A stretch of 40,105 nucleotides of DNA from Deltaproteobacteria bacterium (GCA_030638575.1 DAOWEJ010000080.1:1-40105); one strand, 5' to 3'; shown: positions 9,088 through 17,255, counted from the stretch's first letter. The notes: generated by a model from the sequence alone, not told the origin. Program-made: numbers and translations.

Positions 9088-9146
9088 GGCGAACAAAAAA
9101 TGATAAATAAGGTGGGAGGCATAAATTCAATCATTTTTTGTTCGCC
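9088..9146. repeat. perfect 16-bp inverted repeat with 27-base loop
   Basis: GGCGAACAAAAAATGA at 9088-9103 is perfectly mirrored by its reverse complement at 9131-9146. It could be a small mobile-element remnant, an operator or an RNA hairpin. I see no homologous copy elsewhere in the window. Of the gene-free stretch 8921-9624, this and the family B repeat at 9397 are the only structured parts. Confidence 0.6.
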
Positions 9147-9168
9147 CTTAAAGGGGAAAAGTTCATAT

Positions 9169-9390
9169 ATGAAAACAACCATTGAGAAGATGGAGGGTTC
9201 AAAATTGATAGCATATGAAACAGTACGTAGTCCTTTTTTGTGTTTGTTTATTTCTTCAACTAGTTCCTCAAGGAAGAGTTCAACAAAAGTTAATCATTCT
9301 AAAAAAATTACCGAGGAAGACAACTCCTCTAAACTGCTACAAGCGAATTTGTTGATGAAAGCACGAACCATGACTCAAATCAAAGACTAA
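9169..9390 (+). CDS. possible small hypothetical protein
   Basis: A 73-codon frame starting at the ATG at 9169, with a purine-rich AAAGGGG about 10-16 bases upstream. The product is rich in Ser, Thr and Lys with no recognisable motif, signal peptide or membrane segment. It ends just before a family B repeat. It may be a chance frame: I list it only because it has a plausible ribosome site and fills an otherwise empty stretch. Confidence 0.22.
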   Translation: MKTTIEKMEGSKLIAYETVRSPFLCLFISSTSSSRKSSTKVNHSKKITEEDNSSKLLQANLLMKARTMTQIKD

Positions 9391-9396
9391 TAGAGT

Positions 9397-9572
9397 GAGC
9401 TAATTTCAAAACGCCCCCTTTCGAAGTCTGCGCTTATCTGCCCAATCTCTGCGTCAGGCTCAAATTTTAATCCTCGAAATACTCAATGTATTCCTCCGGT
9501 TAAAATTTTCGCCTTTCTTGACCTTGGACAGATAAGCGCAGACTTCGAAATTGAACATTTTGAAACTGGCTC
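9397..9572. repeat. MITE-like repeat family B, copy in opposite orientation
   Basis: Ends are inverted repeats (GAGCTAATTTCAAAACG left, CATTTTGAAACTGGCTC right). The interior reads in the opposite sense to the copies at 2552 and 31108: TCGAAGTCTGCGCTTATCTG near the left end, then GCGTCAGGCTCAAATTTTAA and CCGGTTAAAATTTTCGCC. It lies about 50 bases upstream of the giant kinase/activator gene. Confidence 0.75.
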
Positions 9573-9624
9573 GAGCAACTGATGATTTGTAAATTGCCGA
9601 TTAACCGCAAGGAAGTGATAACAT

Positions 9625-12600
9625 ATGCTCACCATTCCTGGCTACCAGATCAATAAAAAAATATACGAAAGTGACAATACTTTTGTCTTTCGAGCACTCC
9701 GAAACCAGGACAATCAACCTATTATATTTAAAGCCCTTAAAGAAGATTACCCGTCCACGGAAGATATTCTAAGGTACAAACAGGAATACGAAATCACCCG
9801 CTCCCTTGAGCCTCTACCAGGTGTTATAGGCACCTACGGCCTGGAAAAACATCGTAATACACCGGTCATGGTCATAGAGGATTTTGGTGCTAAATCCTTA
9901 AGTATTCTGATGAACTCAGAAAGGTTTTCACTTAAAGAATTTCTGACAATCGCCATACGGCTGGCCGATATTCTGGGAGAGATTCATACAGCAAATGTAA
10001 TCCACAAGGATATCAATCCATCCAATATTGTTCTTAACCGCGCAAGTGGGCAACTTAAAATAATCGATTTTGGTATTTCCGCAGTCTTGCCCAATGAAAA
10101 TCCCGGTTTGAAAAATCCGGAAGTTATAGAAGGAACCCTGGCCTACATTGCACCGGAGCAGACCGGCAGGATGAACCGGTCAATGGATTACCGCACAGAT
10201 TATTACTCTCTGGGCGCCACTTTTTACGAACTGCTCCTTAACAGGCCACCCTTTAACGGTACAGACCCGATGGGACTTGTCCATTGCCATATGGCCAGAC
10301 AACCTGAGCCTCCCCATGAAATTGATAATGAAATACCAAAGGTTGTTTCAGATATTGTGATGAAGCTGCTTTCAAAAAATGCCGGGGAAAGATACCAGAG
10401 TGCACGGAGCATTAAAGTAGATCTTGAAAAATGCTTAGAGAATTTACACTCAGATATGACTGTTTCAGCCTTTCCTATTAGTCATAACGATATATCCAGC
10501 AAGTTTCAGATCCCGAAGAAGCTGTATGGAAGAGAGCACGAGATTGAAACCCTGTGGACGGCCTTTAAGCGTGTGAGCGGCGGCAAAAGTGAATTGTTGC
10601 TGGTATCGGGGTATTCAGGTATCGGCAAAACTACTCTGGTGCAGGAAATGTATAAGCCGATTATACAGCAGCAAGGCTACTTTATATCCGGCGATTACGA
10701 CCAGTTACAGCGAAATATACCCTATAGAGGATTGATTCATGCCTTTCAGGAGTTGATCCGGCAGCTATTAACCGAAAGTGAAAAACAAATCACTGTGTGG
10801 AAAGAAAGGCTTTTGAAAGCCCTGGGCCCGAATGGACAGGTGATAATTGATGTGATTCCTGAAGTTGAGTTGATTATAGGTCCACAACCGCAGGTGGCGA
10901 ACCTGCCTCCTGCTGAAACACAAAACCGCTTTAACCTGGTGTTTCAAAACTTCATACAGGTGTTTACACAACCTGAGTTTCCGGTAGTTATATTTCTGGA
11001 CGATTTGCAGTGGGCAGATGCGGATTCATTAAGGCTGATCAAGCTTATTGTGACGGCTTCCGATAGCCGGAGCCTTTTATTTATCGGGGCGTATCGAGAC
11101 AACGAAGTAAATGCAGCACACCCGTTGACTCATACTTTAGATGAGATCAAAAAGACAGAAGCAGTCATTACTTTCATATCCCTTACGCCTTTAAACCTGT
11201 CGCACGTCAATCAGTTCATTTCAGACACCCTTCACTGCTCACCTGAGACAACACTTCCTCTGGCAAAACTCGTTCGGGCCAAAACTGATGGCAATCCTTT
11301 CTTTATGGGTGAATTTTTAAAATCACTTTATAAAGAAAAACTTCTTAAATTTGACTGTGACCATCTTAGATGGAGGTGGTCTGTTAAGGAAATCCGGGTC
11401 CGAAATATCACTAATAATGTAGTCGAATTTATTGTAAATAATATTCAAAACCTGACGGCCGACCTGCAACAGGTGCTCAAGCTGGCATCATGTATAGGAA
11501 ATCAGTTTGATCTTAAGACACTGGCCATAATTTATGATAAGCCACAAAAAGAAACAGAGATATTACTGCAGGAAGCACTCTCAGAGGGTCTGATATTACC
11601 TCTTGGTGAGGAATACAAATCGATTGAACTCGATGTGCATGAGATAGTCCCGCAATCACCGGCTTTATACCGCTTTTCCCATGACAGGATACAACAGGGA
11701 GTCTATTCTCTTATCCCTGAAACCCAAAGGGAGTTCATTCACTTAAAAGTAGGGCGGCTGCTCCTTCAAGAGAATCCTCCCGGCATGCAGGAGCATAAAA
11801 TCTTTGACATAGTAAGCCAGCTCAACTACGGCATAGAACTTATCAGCCAGGATTCAGAAAGATATGAGCTGGCCCGGCTTAATCTGATTGCCGGTAAAAA
11901 AGCCAAGGCCGCTGCAGCGTATGAACATGCATTCGGGTATCTGGAAATCGGCATTGAACTAATTGCGCCAAAGTATCCCCCTTTCTCTGTCCGAGAAAAT
12001 CAAGAGGTGTCCAGCTGGAGGAGTCATTATGATCTTACGTTGGCGTTGCATGTTGAAGCTGCCGAGGCTGCTTACCTTTGTACCAAGTTTAAAAAAATGG
12101 AGCGGTTGGTTCATGTAATACTTGGTCAAGCTCATTCGCTGCTGGATAAGGTAAAGGCCTATGAAATTAAAATCCAGGCCTGTATAGCGCAAAATAAATC
12201 CCTGGAAGGGGTGAAGACAGGGCTAACCGCCCTTAAGCTTCTGGAAGTAAGTTTCCCTAAAAAGCCAAACAAATTGAACATTTTATTTGCTTTGCTCAGG
12301 ACAAAGTCCCTCCTGGCAGGGAAGAAAATTGAAGATCTAATAGACCTGCCTGAAATGAATGACCCGATTAAACTTGCGATAATCCGGGTATTAATGAATT
12401 TGGGCACAGCCGCCTATTTCTCAGCCCCTGAGCTGTTCCCACTGATTGTTTTCAAAGGAGTCGAATTGTCGATCAGGCATGGAAATTCTCCCGAATCGAC
12501 TATTGCTTATTCATCCTACGGAATAATCCTGTGTGCTGTTTTGGGAAATGTCGAGGCCGGTAATAAGTTTGGTCAACTTGGTTTACGCTTATTGTCACGG

Positions 12601-15258
12601 TTCGATGTCAGGAAACTTAAAGCCCGTGCATTTGAGATGGTTAACAGCTTTGTAAAACACTGGGAAGAACACTTAAAGAAAGGATTGGAAATCTCTTTAG
12701 AGGCCTTTCAATGCGGTCTCGAGACCGGAGATTTTGAATGGGCTGCATATGCTGCTCAAAATTATTGTTCCAACTCATTTATTGTCGGCAAAGAACTTAA
12801 AGGGCTTGAACAGGAGTTTGAAAAATATAATGGAGCCATAAGCCTGATCAAGCAAGAGATACCTCTTCACCAAAATAAAATGAGCCACCAGGCAGTGTTG
12901 AATTTGACAGGACAGTCTGAAGATCCATGCCGATTAATCGGGAAACAGTATGATGAGCAGGAGATGCTCCCGCATCATTTGCAAGCAAATGACGGCAACA
13001 GCATTTTTGTCTTATACCTCAACAAAGCCTTACTCTGCTATCTGTTTCAGAGACTTCATCAAGCCGTTGAAAATATCACTGCAGCGGAAAAGTACCTTGA
13101 AAATGTGGCAGGTAAAGCTGTGTTTCCTCTGTTCCATTTTTACGATTCTCTTTCACTGCTGGCAGTGTTTCCTGAGGCCCAAAAGCCGGAACAAAAATGC
13201 ATTCTGAAAAAAGTTGCTGTGAATCAAAAGAAGATGAAAAAATGGGCTCATCATGCCCCCATGAATTATTTGCACAAGTTTTACCTTGTGGAGGCGGAGC
13301 GCTGCCGCATTCTATGCCAGGAGGACAAGGCAATGAATTTCTATGATCAAGCAATAAATCTTTCCAAAAAACATGAATACATAAACGAAGAAGCCCTTGC
13401 AAACGAACTGGCTGCAAGGTTTTATATGGGTAGAGAAAAAGTCGATATTACAAAGGGTTATTTACAGGATGCCCGTTATTGCTACCTCAGATGGGGTGCT
13501 ATGGCCAAAGTTAAGGATCTCGATGCCAGTTATCCCGAGTTCTTTGACATAACACAGCCTGAAGAAAAAACCGATGTAAAAACGCCTAATTCAGCCACTG
13601 ATACGACTGTAAATGGTTCTGGAGAAGATCTGGATTTAATATCGGTGATGAAAATCTCGCAGGTCATTTCAGAAGAAATAGTTCTGGGCAAATTGCTTGA
13701 TAAGCTGATAAAAATCGTGATCGAAAATACCGGAGCACAGAAAGGTTTTCTGATTTTAAAATCCAACGAAAAGCTGTTTATAGAAGCGGAAGGTACTGCT
13801 GGTCGTGAAAACGTCATCGTGCTTAATTCAGCCCCCGTGGATAAAGCGGAAAATCTTTCGGCCGCGATCATTAATTATGTTGCCAGGACACATAAATGCG
13901 TGGTTCTGAATGATGCAGTCTTTGATGGCCTTTTCACGAGAGACCCCTATATCCTGGCCCATCTCCCCAAATCTATTCTTTGTGGACCACTTCTTCATAA
14001 ATCCAAACTCATCGGAATTCTATACCTTGAAAATAATTTTGTTACCGGCGCATTTACAAACCGGCGTTTGAAATCAGTTAAACTCTTAAGTTCCCAAATC
14101 GCTGTTTCACTGGAAAACGCAAGGTTATATGAAAACATGAAAAACAAGACCGAAGAAATAAAGAGCGCCAATTTGAAACTAAGCCGTGAAATAGAGCAGA
14201 GAAAAAAAGCCGAGACTGAACTAACCAGATACCGCGATGACCTTGAAGAACTGGTTACGCAACGAACTGCCCAATTGCAGGAAAGCAGGCATGCTCTGGC
14301 CAATTTAAAGCGAGGCATGAAAAAGCGCAGGCATTTCCATAGCATGGTTGGCAAGAGCGATAGAATGCAGGAGATTTATACGCTCATTGAATACCTGACA
14401 AACGTATCTGCCACTGTTCTTATAACCGGTGAAAGCGGAACCGGTAAAGAACTCGTAGCCAAAGCCATTCACTGCGATGGGAATCGTCGGGACAAACCCT
14501 TTATCGAGGTAAACTGCTCAGCCCTTTCTGAAAGCGTTCTTGAAAGTGAACTATTTGGACACGTAAAGGGTGCTTTTACAGGTGCCGACAGGGATAAAAT
14601 CGGCAGGTTTCAAAAGGCCGGAGACGGAACCATTTTTCTCGATGAAATAGGTGATATCTCACCTTATTTCCAAAAACGCCTTCTGAGAGTGCTCCAGGAA
14701 AGGGAATTTGAGCAGGTTGGAGACACAACTCCTAGAAAAATGGAAGCCCGGATTGTGGCTGCAACAAACCAGGATCTTTTTGAAAAGGTAAAGCGCGGTG
14801 AATTTCGGGAAGATCTCTACTACCGCTTGAGGGTTGTGGAACTTAACCTTCCGCCGCTACGTGATCGAAAGGAAGACATCCCCCTTTTGGTTGATCACTT
14901 CCTTTCCTGTTTCAGTGATGAGCTGGACAAGGAGATTACGGACGTATCAAAAGAAGTTCTTAAGCTGTTTATGGAGTACCACTGGCCTGGCAATATAAGG
15001 GAACTTAGAAACACCTTGGAACATATCTGTATTCTATGCAATAATTCCGTTATCACTTATAACGATCTTCCTGTTGATTTTGAAGTTTCTAACGGGTATG
15101 CCGCATCATCAGAAATTAATAAAAATAATTCAAGTGGTGTTATTTTACAGGCACTGGAGAAGGCCAGATGGAACAAAACGCGTGCAGCTCAACTACTTGG
15201 CATTAGCAGGCGAACTCTATATCGCAGGATTGAAAATCAAAATATCATGGCAAATTAA
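9625..15258 (+). CDS. Ser/Thr kinase - STAND ATPase - GAF - sigma-54 activator fusion
   Basis: A 1877-residue signalling protein. Residues about 6-270 form a eukaryote-like protein kinase with the lysine in IIFKAL (K36), catalytic loop HKDINPSN (H127-D129-N134), DFG at 148-150 and an IAPEQTGR activation segment. The glycine-rich loop is not recognisable. From about 300 there is an AAA_16 ATPase with Walker A GYSGIGKT (329-336) and Walker B VIFLDD (near 458), then a long helical TPR-like region. A GAF domain spans about 1340-1505, followed by a coiled coil. A sigma-54 AAA+ domain carries GESGTGKE (about 1602-1609) and GAFTGA (1649-1654). A Fis-type helix-turn-helix ends the protein (RAAQLLGISRRTLYRRI). 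The kinase/ATPase/GAF arrangement is known from kinases that end in a histidine kinase. Here the output is sigma-54 activation. The start has AAGGAAG upstream. Two consensus sigma-54 promoters follow the gene. Confidence 0.95.
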   Translation: MLTIPGYQINKKIYESDNTFVFRALRNQDNQPIIFKALKEDYPSTEDILRYKQEYEITRSLEPLPGVIGTYGLEKHRNTPVMVIEDFGAKSLSILMNSERFSLKEFLTIAIRLADILGEIHTANVIHKDINPSNIVLNRASGQLKIIDFGISAVLPNENPGLKNPEVIEGTLAYIAPEQTGRMNRSMDYRTDYYSLGATFYELLLNRPPFNGTDPMGLVHCHMARQPEPPHEIDNEIPKVVSDIVMKLLSKNAGERYQSARSIKVDLEKCLENLHSDMTVSAFPISHNDISSKFQIPKKLYGREHEIETLWTAFKRVSGGKSELLLVSGYSGIGKTTLVQEMYKPIIQQQGYFISGDYDQLQRNIPYRGLIHAFQELIRQLLTESEKQITVWKERLLKALGPNGQVIIDVIPEVELIIGPQPQVANLPPAETQNRFNLVFQNFIQVFTQPEFPVVIFLDDLQWADADSLRLIKLIVTASDSRSLLFIGAYRDNEVNAAHPLTHTLDEIKKTEAVITFISLTPLNLSHVNQFISDTLHCSPETTLPLAKLVRAKTDGNPFFMGEFLKSLYKEKLLKFDCDHLRWRWSVKEIRVRNITNNVVEFIVNNIQNLTADLQQVLKLASCIGNQFDLKTLAIIYDKPQKETEILLQEALSEGLILPLGEEYKSIELDVHEIVPQSPALYRFSHDRIQQGVYSLIPETQREFIHLKVGRLLLQENPPGMQEHKIFDIVSQLNYGIELISQDSERYELARLNLIAGKKAKAAAAYEHAFGYLEIGIELIAPKYPPFSVRENQEVSSWRSHYDLTLALHVEAAEAAYLCTKFKKMERLVHVILGQAHSLLDKVKAYEIKIQACIAQNKSLEGVKTGLTALKLLEVSFPKKPNKLNILFALLRTKSLLAGKKIEDLIDLPEMNDPIKLAIIRVLMNLGTAAYFSAPELFPLIVFKGVELSIRHGNSPESTIAYSSYGIILCAVLGNVEAGNKFGQLGLRLLSRFDVRKLKARAFEMVNSFVKHWEEHLKKGLEISLEAFQCGLETGDFEWAAYAAQNYCSNSFIVGKELKGLEQEFEKYNGAISLIKQEIPLHQNKMSHQAVLNLTGQSEDPCRLIGKQYDEQEMLPHHLQANDGNSIFVLYLNKALLCYLFQRLHQAVENITAAEKYLENVAGKAVFPLFHFYDSLSLLAVFPEAQKPEQKCILKKVAVNQKKMKKWAHHAPMNYLHKFYLVEAERCRILCQEDKAMNFYDQAINLSKKHEYINEEALANELAARFYMGREKVDITKGYLQDARYCYLRWGAMAKVKDLDASYPEFFDITQPEEKTDVKTPNSATDTTVNGSGEDLDLISVMKISQVISEEIVLGKLLDKLIKIVIENTGAQKGFLILKSNEKLFIEAEGTAGRENVIVLNSAPVDKAENLSAAIINYVARTHKCVVLNDAVFDGLFTRDPYILAHLPKSILCGPLLHKSKLIGILYLENNFVTGAFTNRRLKSVKLLSSQIAVSLENARLYENMKNKTEEIKSANLKLSREIEQRKKAETELTRYRDDLEELVTQRTAQLQESRHALANLKRGMKKRRHFHSMVGKSDRMQEIYTLIEYLTNVSATVLITGESGTGKELVAKAIHCDGNRRDKPFIEVNCSALSESVLESELFGHVKGAFTGADRDKIGRFQKAGDGTIFLDEIGDISPYFQKRLLRVLQEREFEQVGDTTPRKMEARIVAATNQDLFEKVKRGEFREDLYYRLRVVELNLPPLRDRKEDIPLLVDHFLSCFSDELDKEITDVSKEVLKLFMEYHWPGNIRELRNTLEHICILCNNSVITYNDLPVDFEVSNGYAASSEINKNNSSGVILQALEKARWNKTRAAQLLGISRRTLYRRIENQNIMAN

Positions 15259-15335
15259 CCACCTGTTTGGGAGAATTTTATACCTGAATTTTGCACGAGT
15301 TGGAGGCCTTCATATGCAAGGCACCTAAGGGGGAA

Positions 15336-15432
15336 GCAATCCCGCTTCTAGCGGGATTGCGAGCCTTTAGTAACCCGCCAGAGGCGGACAAGCACGGCAG
15401 ATGGAAGCATCCAGCTCGCCCAAAGGGCGAAA
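15336..15432. other. cluster of GC-rich hairpins after the kinase/activator gene
   Basis: Three inverted repeats follow one another: GCAATCCCGC/GCGGGATTGC (15336-15345 and 15351-15360, perfect 10 bp), CCGCC/GGCGG near 15375, and CGCCC/GGGCG near 15420. No T-run follows, so intrinsic termination is not shown, but they may protect or attenuate the end of the upstream transcript. The rest of 15259-15573 is A/T rich, with a dyad TGATAAC/GTTATCA at 15488-15494 and 15514-15520. Confidence 0.45.
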
Positions 15433-15573
15433 ATTGATAAGATAAAATCGATCATTATACTTTTTACCATTTAGGTATTATTTTTTTGATAACATATTTT
15501 GCTAAATCCGTTGGTTATCATTATAAGAACAGTTTCTCATCAATTTTCATACAAAATTCAGGTTATATACTCT

Positions 15574-15588
15574 TGGCACTAATCTTGC
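15574..15588 (+). promoter_or_regulatory. sigma-54 promoter P1 (perfect -24/-12)
   Basis: TGGCAC at 15574-15579, five bases, then TTGC at 15585-15588: an exact match to the sigma-54 consensus TGGCAC-N5-TTGC. It points away from the kinase/activator gene. No credible protein start follows within 700 bases, but a foldable RNA does. Predicted transcription start is about 15599-15601. Confidence 0.85.
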
Positions 15589-15598
15589 CTTATAAAGC

Positions 15599-15790
15599 TT
15601 AAAGCTACATTTTTTTATCCTGGGGCGCATAGCAAGGTAACTGCTATGGGTTAAGTCTTTAAATAAGTTTCTTAATAATCTTATGACTTGCCGCTGGTTA
15701 TGGTATCTTCCCGAAACGCACCTCCTTGAAATGCCGGGTAAGAATCCATTCCTTTATACTCTACATAAAGGACAAACCAGCCGCCCCAAA
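15599..15790 (+). ncRNA. candidate structured non-coding RNA driven by sigma-54
   Basis: Read by eye, this stretch folds into nested helices that do not conflict. P1 closes it (TGGGGCG 15621-15627 with CGCCCCA 15782-15788). P2 is a perfect 7-bp hairpin (CATAGCA 15628-15634 with TGCTATG 15642-15648). P3 spans 15649-15692 (AAGTC with GACTT, then ATAAG with CTTAT). P4 is GCTGGTT 15693-15699 with AACCAGC 15775-15781 and abuts P1. P5 is TCTTCCCG 15706-15713 with CGGGTAAGA 15735-15743 (one bulge). P6 is a perfect 7-bp hairpin, CCTTTAT 15751-15757 with ATAAAGG 15765-15771. I do not recognise it as a known RNA family. The 3' end is uncertain. A 28-codon frame inside (15731-15817) lacks a ribosome site. 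Confidence 0.55.
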
Positions 15791-15869
15791 AAAATCTTAA
15801 ACAGCCTCACCTCCTAATATCCGCCAATATCGTTCAGTCTTTTTCTCTTTAAAGGACCAATGTTTTTAT

Positions 15870-15917
15870 TTGTGTCATGGCGCAATGTGTGCTGTCACAT
15901 TGTGGGTCACGGCACAA
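15870..15917. promoter_or_regulatory. dyad, candidate enhancer (UAS) for sigma-54 promoter P2
   Basis: Left arm TTGTGTCATGGCGCAATGTG (15870-15889) and right arm 15896-15917 form an imperfect palindrome whose outer bases (TTGTG..CACAA) and inner bases (CAATGTG/CACATTG) pair well. It lies 90-135 bases upstream of the -24 element of P2, a typical distance for an activator bound through a Fis-type helix-turn-helix. A related half-site (TTGTGTCATGCGATATTG) is at 16081-16098. Binding by the adjacent giant activator is inference. Confidence 0.5.
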
Positions 15918-16005
15918 CTGTTTTACTGCTTCCCCGTCAGCCGCTTTATAAATATTTTCTATTATTTCATTTAGATAGCCCGAATAGTTCTTTTTAACAA
16001 ATTGC

Positions 16006-16020
16006 TGGCACAAAGCTTGC
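16006..16020 (+). promoter_or_regulatory. sigma-54 promoter P2 (perfect -24/-12)
   Basis: TGGCAC at 16006-16011, five bases, then TTGC at 16017-16020, again an exact consensus match. The first gene downstream is the secreted protein at 16310, so the leader would be about 280 nt. Confidence 0.83.
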
Positions 16021-16032
16021 TCTTAAAGATTA

Positions 16033-16254
16033 TTAACCCTACAACGCAACTTACCAGCTTTATTTAGCAACAGCTTCTTTTTGTGTCATGCGATATTGTT
16101 GCGGGTTACGGGTTGCGCGTTTCGTGTTATTAGTCGGAACATTTGTCTGGATTTAAAGCCCGCAACTCGTAACCCGGAACACTTACGTGATAGGCAAACA
16201 AACAAGTTAAAAAAAACGCATTATGGTTACTGATAACTGTCGTTGTAGGGTTAA
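16033..16254. repeat. 222-bp unit with perfect 14-bp terminal inverted repeats in the leader of the secreted protein
   Basis: TTAACCCTACAACG at 16033-16046 is perfectly mirrored at 16241-16254. Inside lies a second inverted repeat, CGGGTTACGGGTTGCG (16102-16117) with CGCAACTCGTAACCCG (16161-16176), one mismatch. The inner motif belongs to the same CGTAACY-type sequence found at 23179-23282. The unit is either an inserted MITE or a long structured leader RNA. It falls wholly between promoter P2 and the gene at 16310. Confidence 0.6.
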
Positions 16255-16309
16255 ATAATGACAATTTATCTTCACCATTCAATAATCTGTCCACAGAAAG
16301 GAGGTAAAA

Positions 16310-16735
16310 ATGCCTAAGTTAAAAGTTTTAGCACTTATAATAGTTTTGTTTTTCATCGGTTCTTTAACTGCTGCTTTGGGAGAAGACTCAATAAAGATTA
16401 ATCATGTTAAACGGTTTAAAGGCGGAGGCGAACTGCAAAAATTAGTAAAAGTTAATCTGCAGTCGGATAGACGAACCAGGGTTCAAATTATGGTAACAAA
16501 AGGAGATAAGGTTTTAGAAAATCACAAGCTGGTGGTCAGATCCAGTGGTGTATGTGAGGGTAAATTCAAGGGAGCACAATGCTGGGAGTGTATCCTGCCT
16601 GAAGGCACATCGGGAAAAGATTTAGAAATATTTGTTTCAGTTCACCCGCTGGCTGGAAACGGAGGACAAATTGTTTATACTTCAAAACACACGTCAGCAA
16701 AAGATTCGCTTGGATCTTGTCTCAGTGCCCTGTAA
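16310..16735 (+). CDS. secreted or periplasmic small protein of unknown function
   Basis: A 141-residue protein with a clear signal peptide: basic MPKLK, hydrophobic VLALIIVLFFIGSLTAAL, likely cleavage near residue 24 before EDS. The mature part is beta-like and moderately basic, with four cysteines (one in VCEGKF, two in QCWEC, one in GSCLS) that could form disulfides. I recognise no family. The ribosome site is strong (AAAGGAGGT directly before the ATG). It is the first gene behind sigma-54 promoter P2, so its expression is probably tied to an enhancer-binding protein, plausibly the giant kinase/activator next door. Function is not assignable. Confidence 0.85.
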   Translation: MPKLKVLALIIVLFFIGSLTAALGEDSIKINHVKRFKGGGELQKLVKVNLQSDRRTRVQIMVTKGDKVLENHKLVVRSSGVCEGKFKGAQCWECILPEGTSGKDLEIFVSVHPLAGNGGQIVYTSKHTSAKDSLGSCLSAL

Positions 16736-16785
16736 TCGACTTTAATTTTCATATCACCAACCGTCTTACAGGTGGAGGAAATACA

Positions 16786-17010
16786 ATGAAAGATTCAATA
16801 CCCAATATAGGAAACAGACTGGCCCTGGAGGGGAGCGGTCAAATCAACACGCTTCCCATTATTACGGTTGTAGAACCCGAAAACCAGACAGAGTGGAGGT
16901 TTAAACGTACTCTGGATAAGCTGGTGGACCATTTAAGTTCACTTGCATACAAATTATTGCCGGAACATTTAGCTTCAGCTCCACCTCCCGATCGGCAGAT
17001 CTATTACTGA
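16786..17010 (+). CDS. small hypothetical protein, 74 residues
   Basis: The ATG at 16786 has GGTGGAGG about nine bases upstream, a good ribosome site. It starts 50 bases after the secreted protein ends, so the two are probably cotranscribed from P2. An upstream in-frame start at 16717 would overlap the neighbour and is less likely. The product has no signal peptide or membrane segment. It has a Trp/basic patch (TEWRFKRT) followed by an amphipathic helix (LDKLVDHLSSLAYKLLPEHL) and a Pro-rich tail. A family A repeat begins two bases after the stop codon, so the original C-terminus could have been altered by that insertion. Confidence 0.6.
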   Translation: MKDSIPNIGNRLALEGSGQINTLPIITVVEPENQTEWRFKRTLDKLVDHLSSLAYKLLPEHLASAPPPDRQIYY

Positions 17011-17011
17011 T

Positions 17012-17110
17012 GATGATCTCGTAAAAAGTCAAAAAATGTGTTTTATTCCGGCGAACCCCGGATCGTTGTCCGGGGCAGGCGCCGGAGTGACGACTTTTTA
17101 CGAAAGCATC
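17012..17110. repeat. MITE-like repeat family A, short copy
   Basis: Terminal repeats GATGATCTCGTAAAAAGTC (17012-17030) and GACTTTTTACGAAAGCATC (17092-17110) match the ends of the copies at 394 and 20851. The 60-base interior is different: a 'TTCCGGCGAACCCCGG...GGCGCCGGAGTGACG' palindrome of the REP/BIME type. ACTGA flanks it on both sides (17006-17010 and 17111-17115), which may be a target duplication. Confidence 0.7.
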
Positions 17111-17227
17111 ACTGATTCGGAATCTGTCCCTTCTGATTTAAAAATTGGCTGGGATATGATTGATCATAAAAGATGGAATGAGCTCGATTTCAGAAGAAAA
17201 GATGTAGTAGCTGAAATGCTGCCTTAA
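17111..17227 (+). pseudogene. possible gene fragment after family A insertion
   Basis: Reading on from the repeat, one frame stays open for 38 codons with a protein-like product (TDSESVPSDLKIGWDMIDHK and ending VVAEMLP). It has no start of its own except one inside the repeat. It is not in frame with the 74-residue gene upstream even after removing the repeat and one ACTGA. It may be the tail of a disrupted gene, or chance. Confidence 0.3.
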
Positions 17228-17255
17228 AATAAAAATAGATCCCATCTTTGAATAA

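Noticed and set aside
15336..15360. Intrinsic terminator after the giant kinase/activator gene
   Set aside because: The 10-bp hairpin is perfect but no T-run follows on the plus strand.
15599..15790. Retron-like ncRNA or c-di-GMP riboswitch
   Set aside because: The closing helix recalls a retron, but no reverse transcriptase is nearby. The helices and sequence do not match the c-di-GMP-I core that I know.
15731..15817. 28-codon basic peptide inside the structured RNA
   Set aside because: No Shine-Dalgarno, and its codons form parts of helices P1, P4, P5 and P6.
17036..17227. 63-codon frame spanning the family A repeat
   Set aside because: The start lies in the repeat interior; only the last 38 codons are possibly genuine, listed as a fragment.
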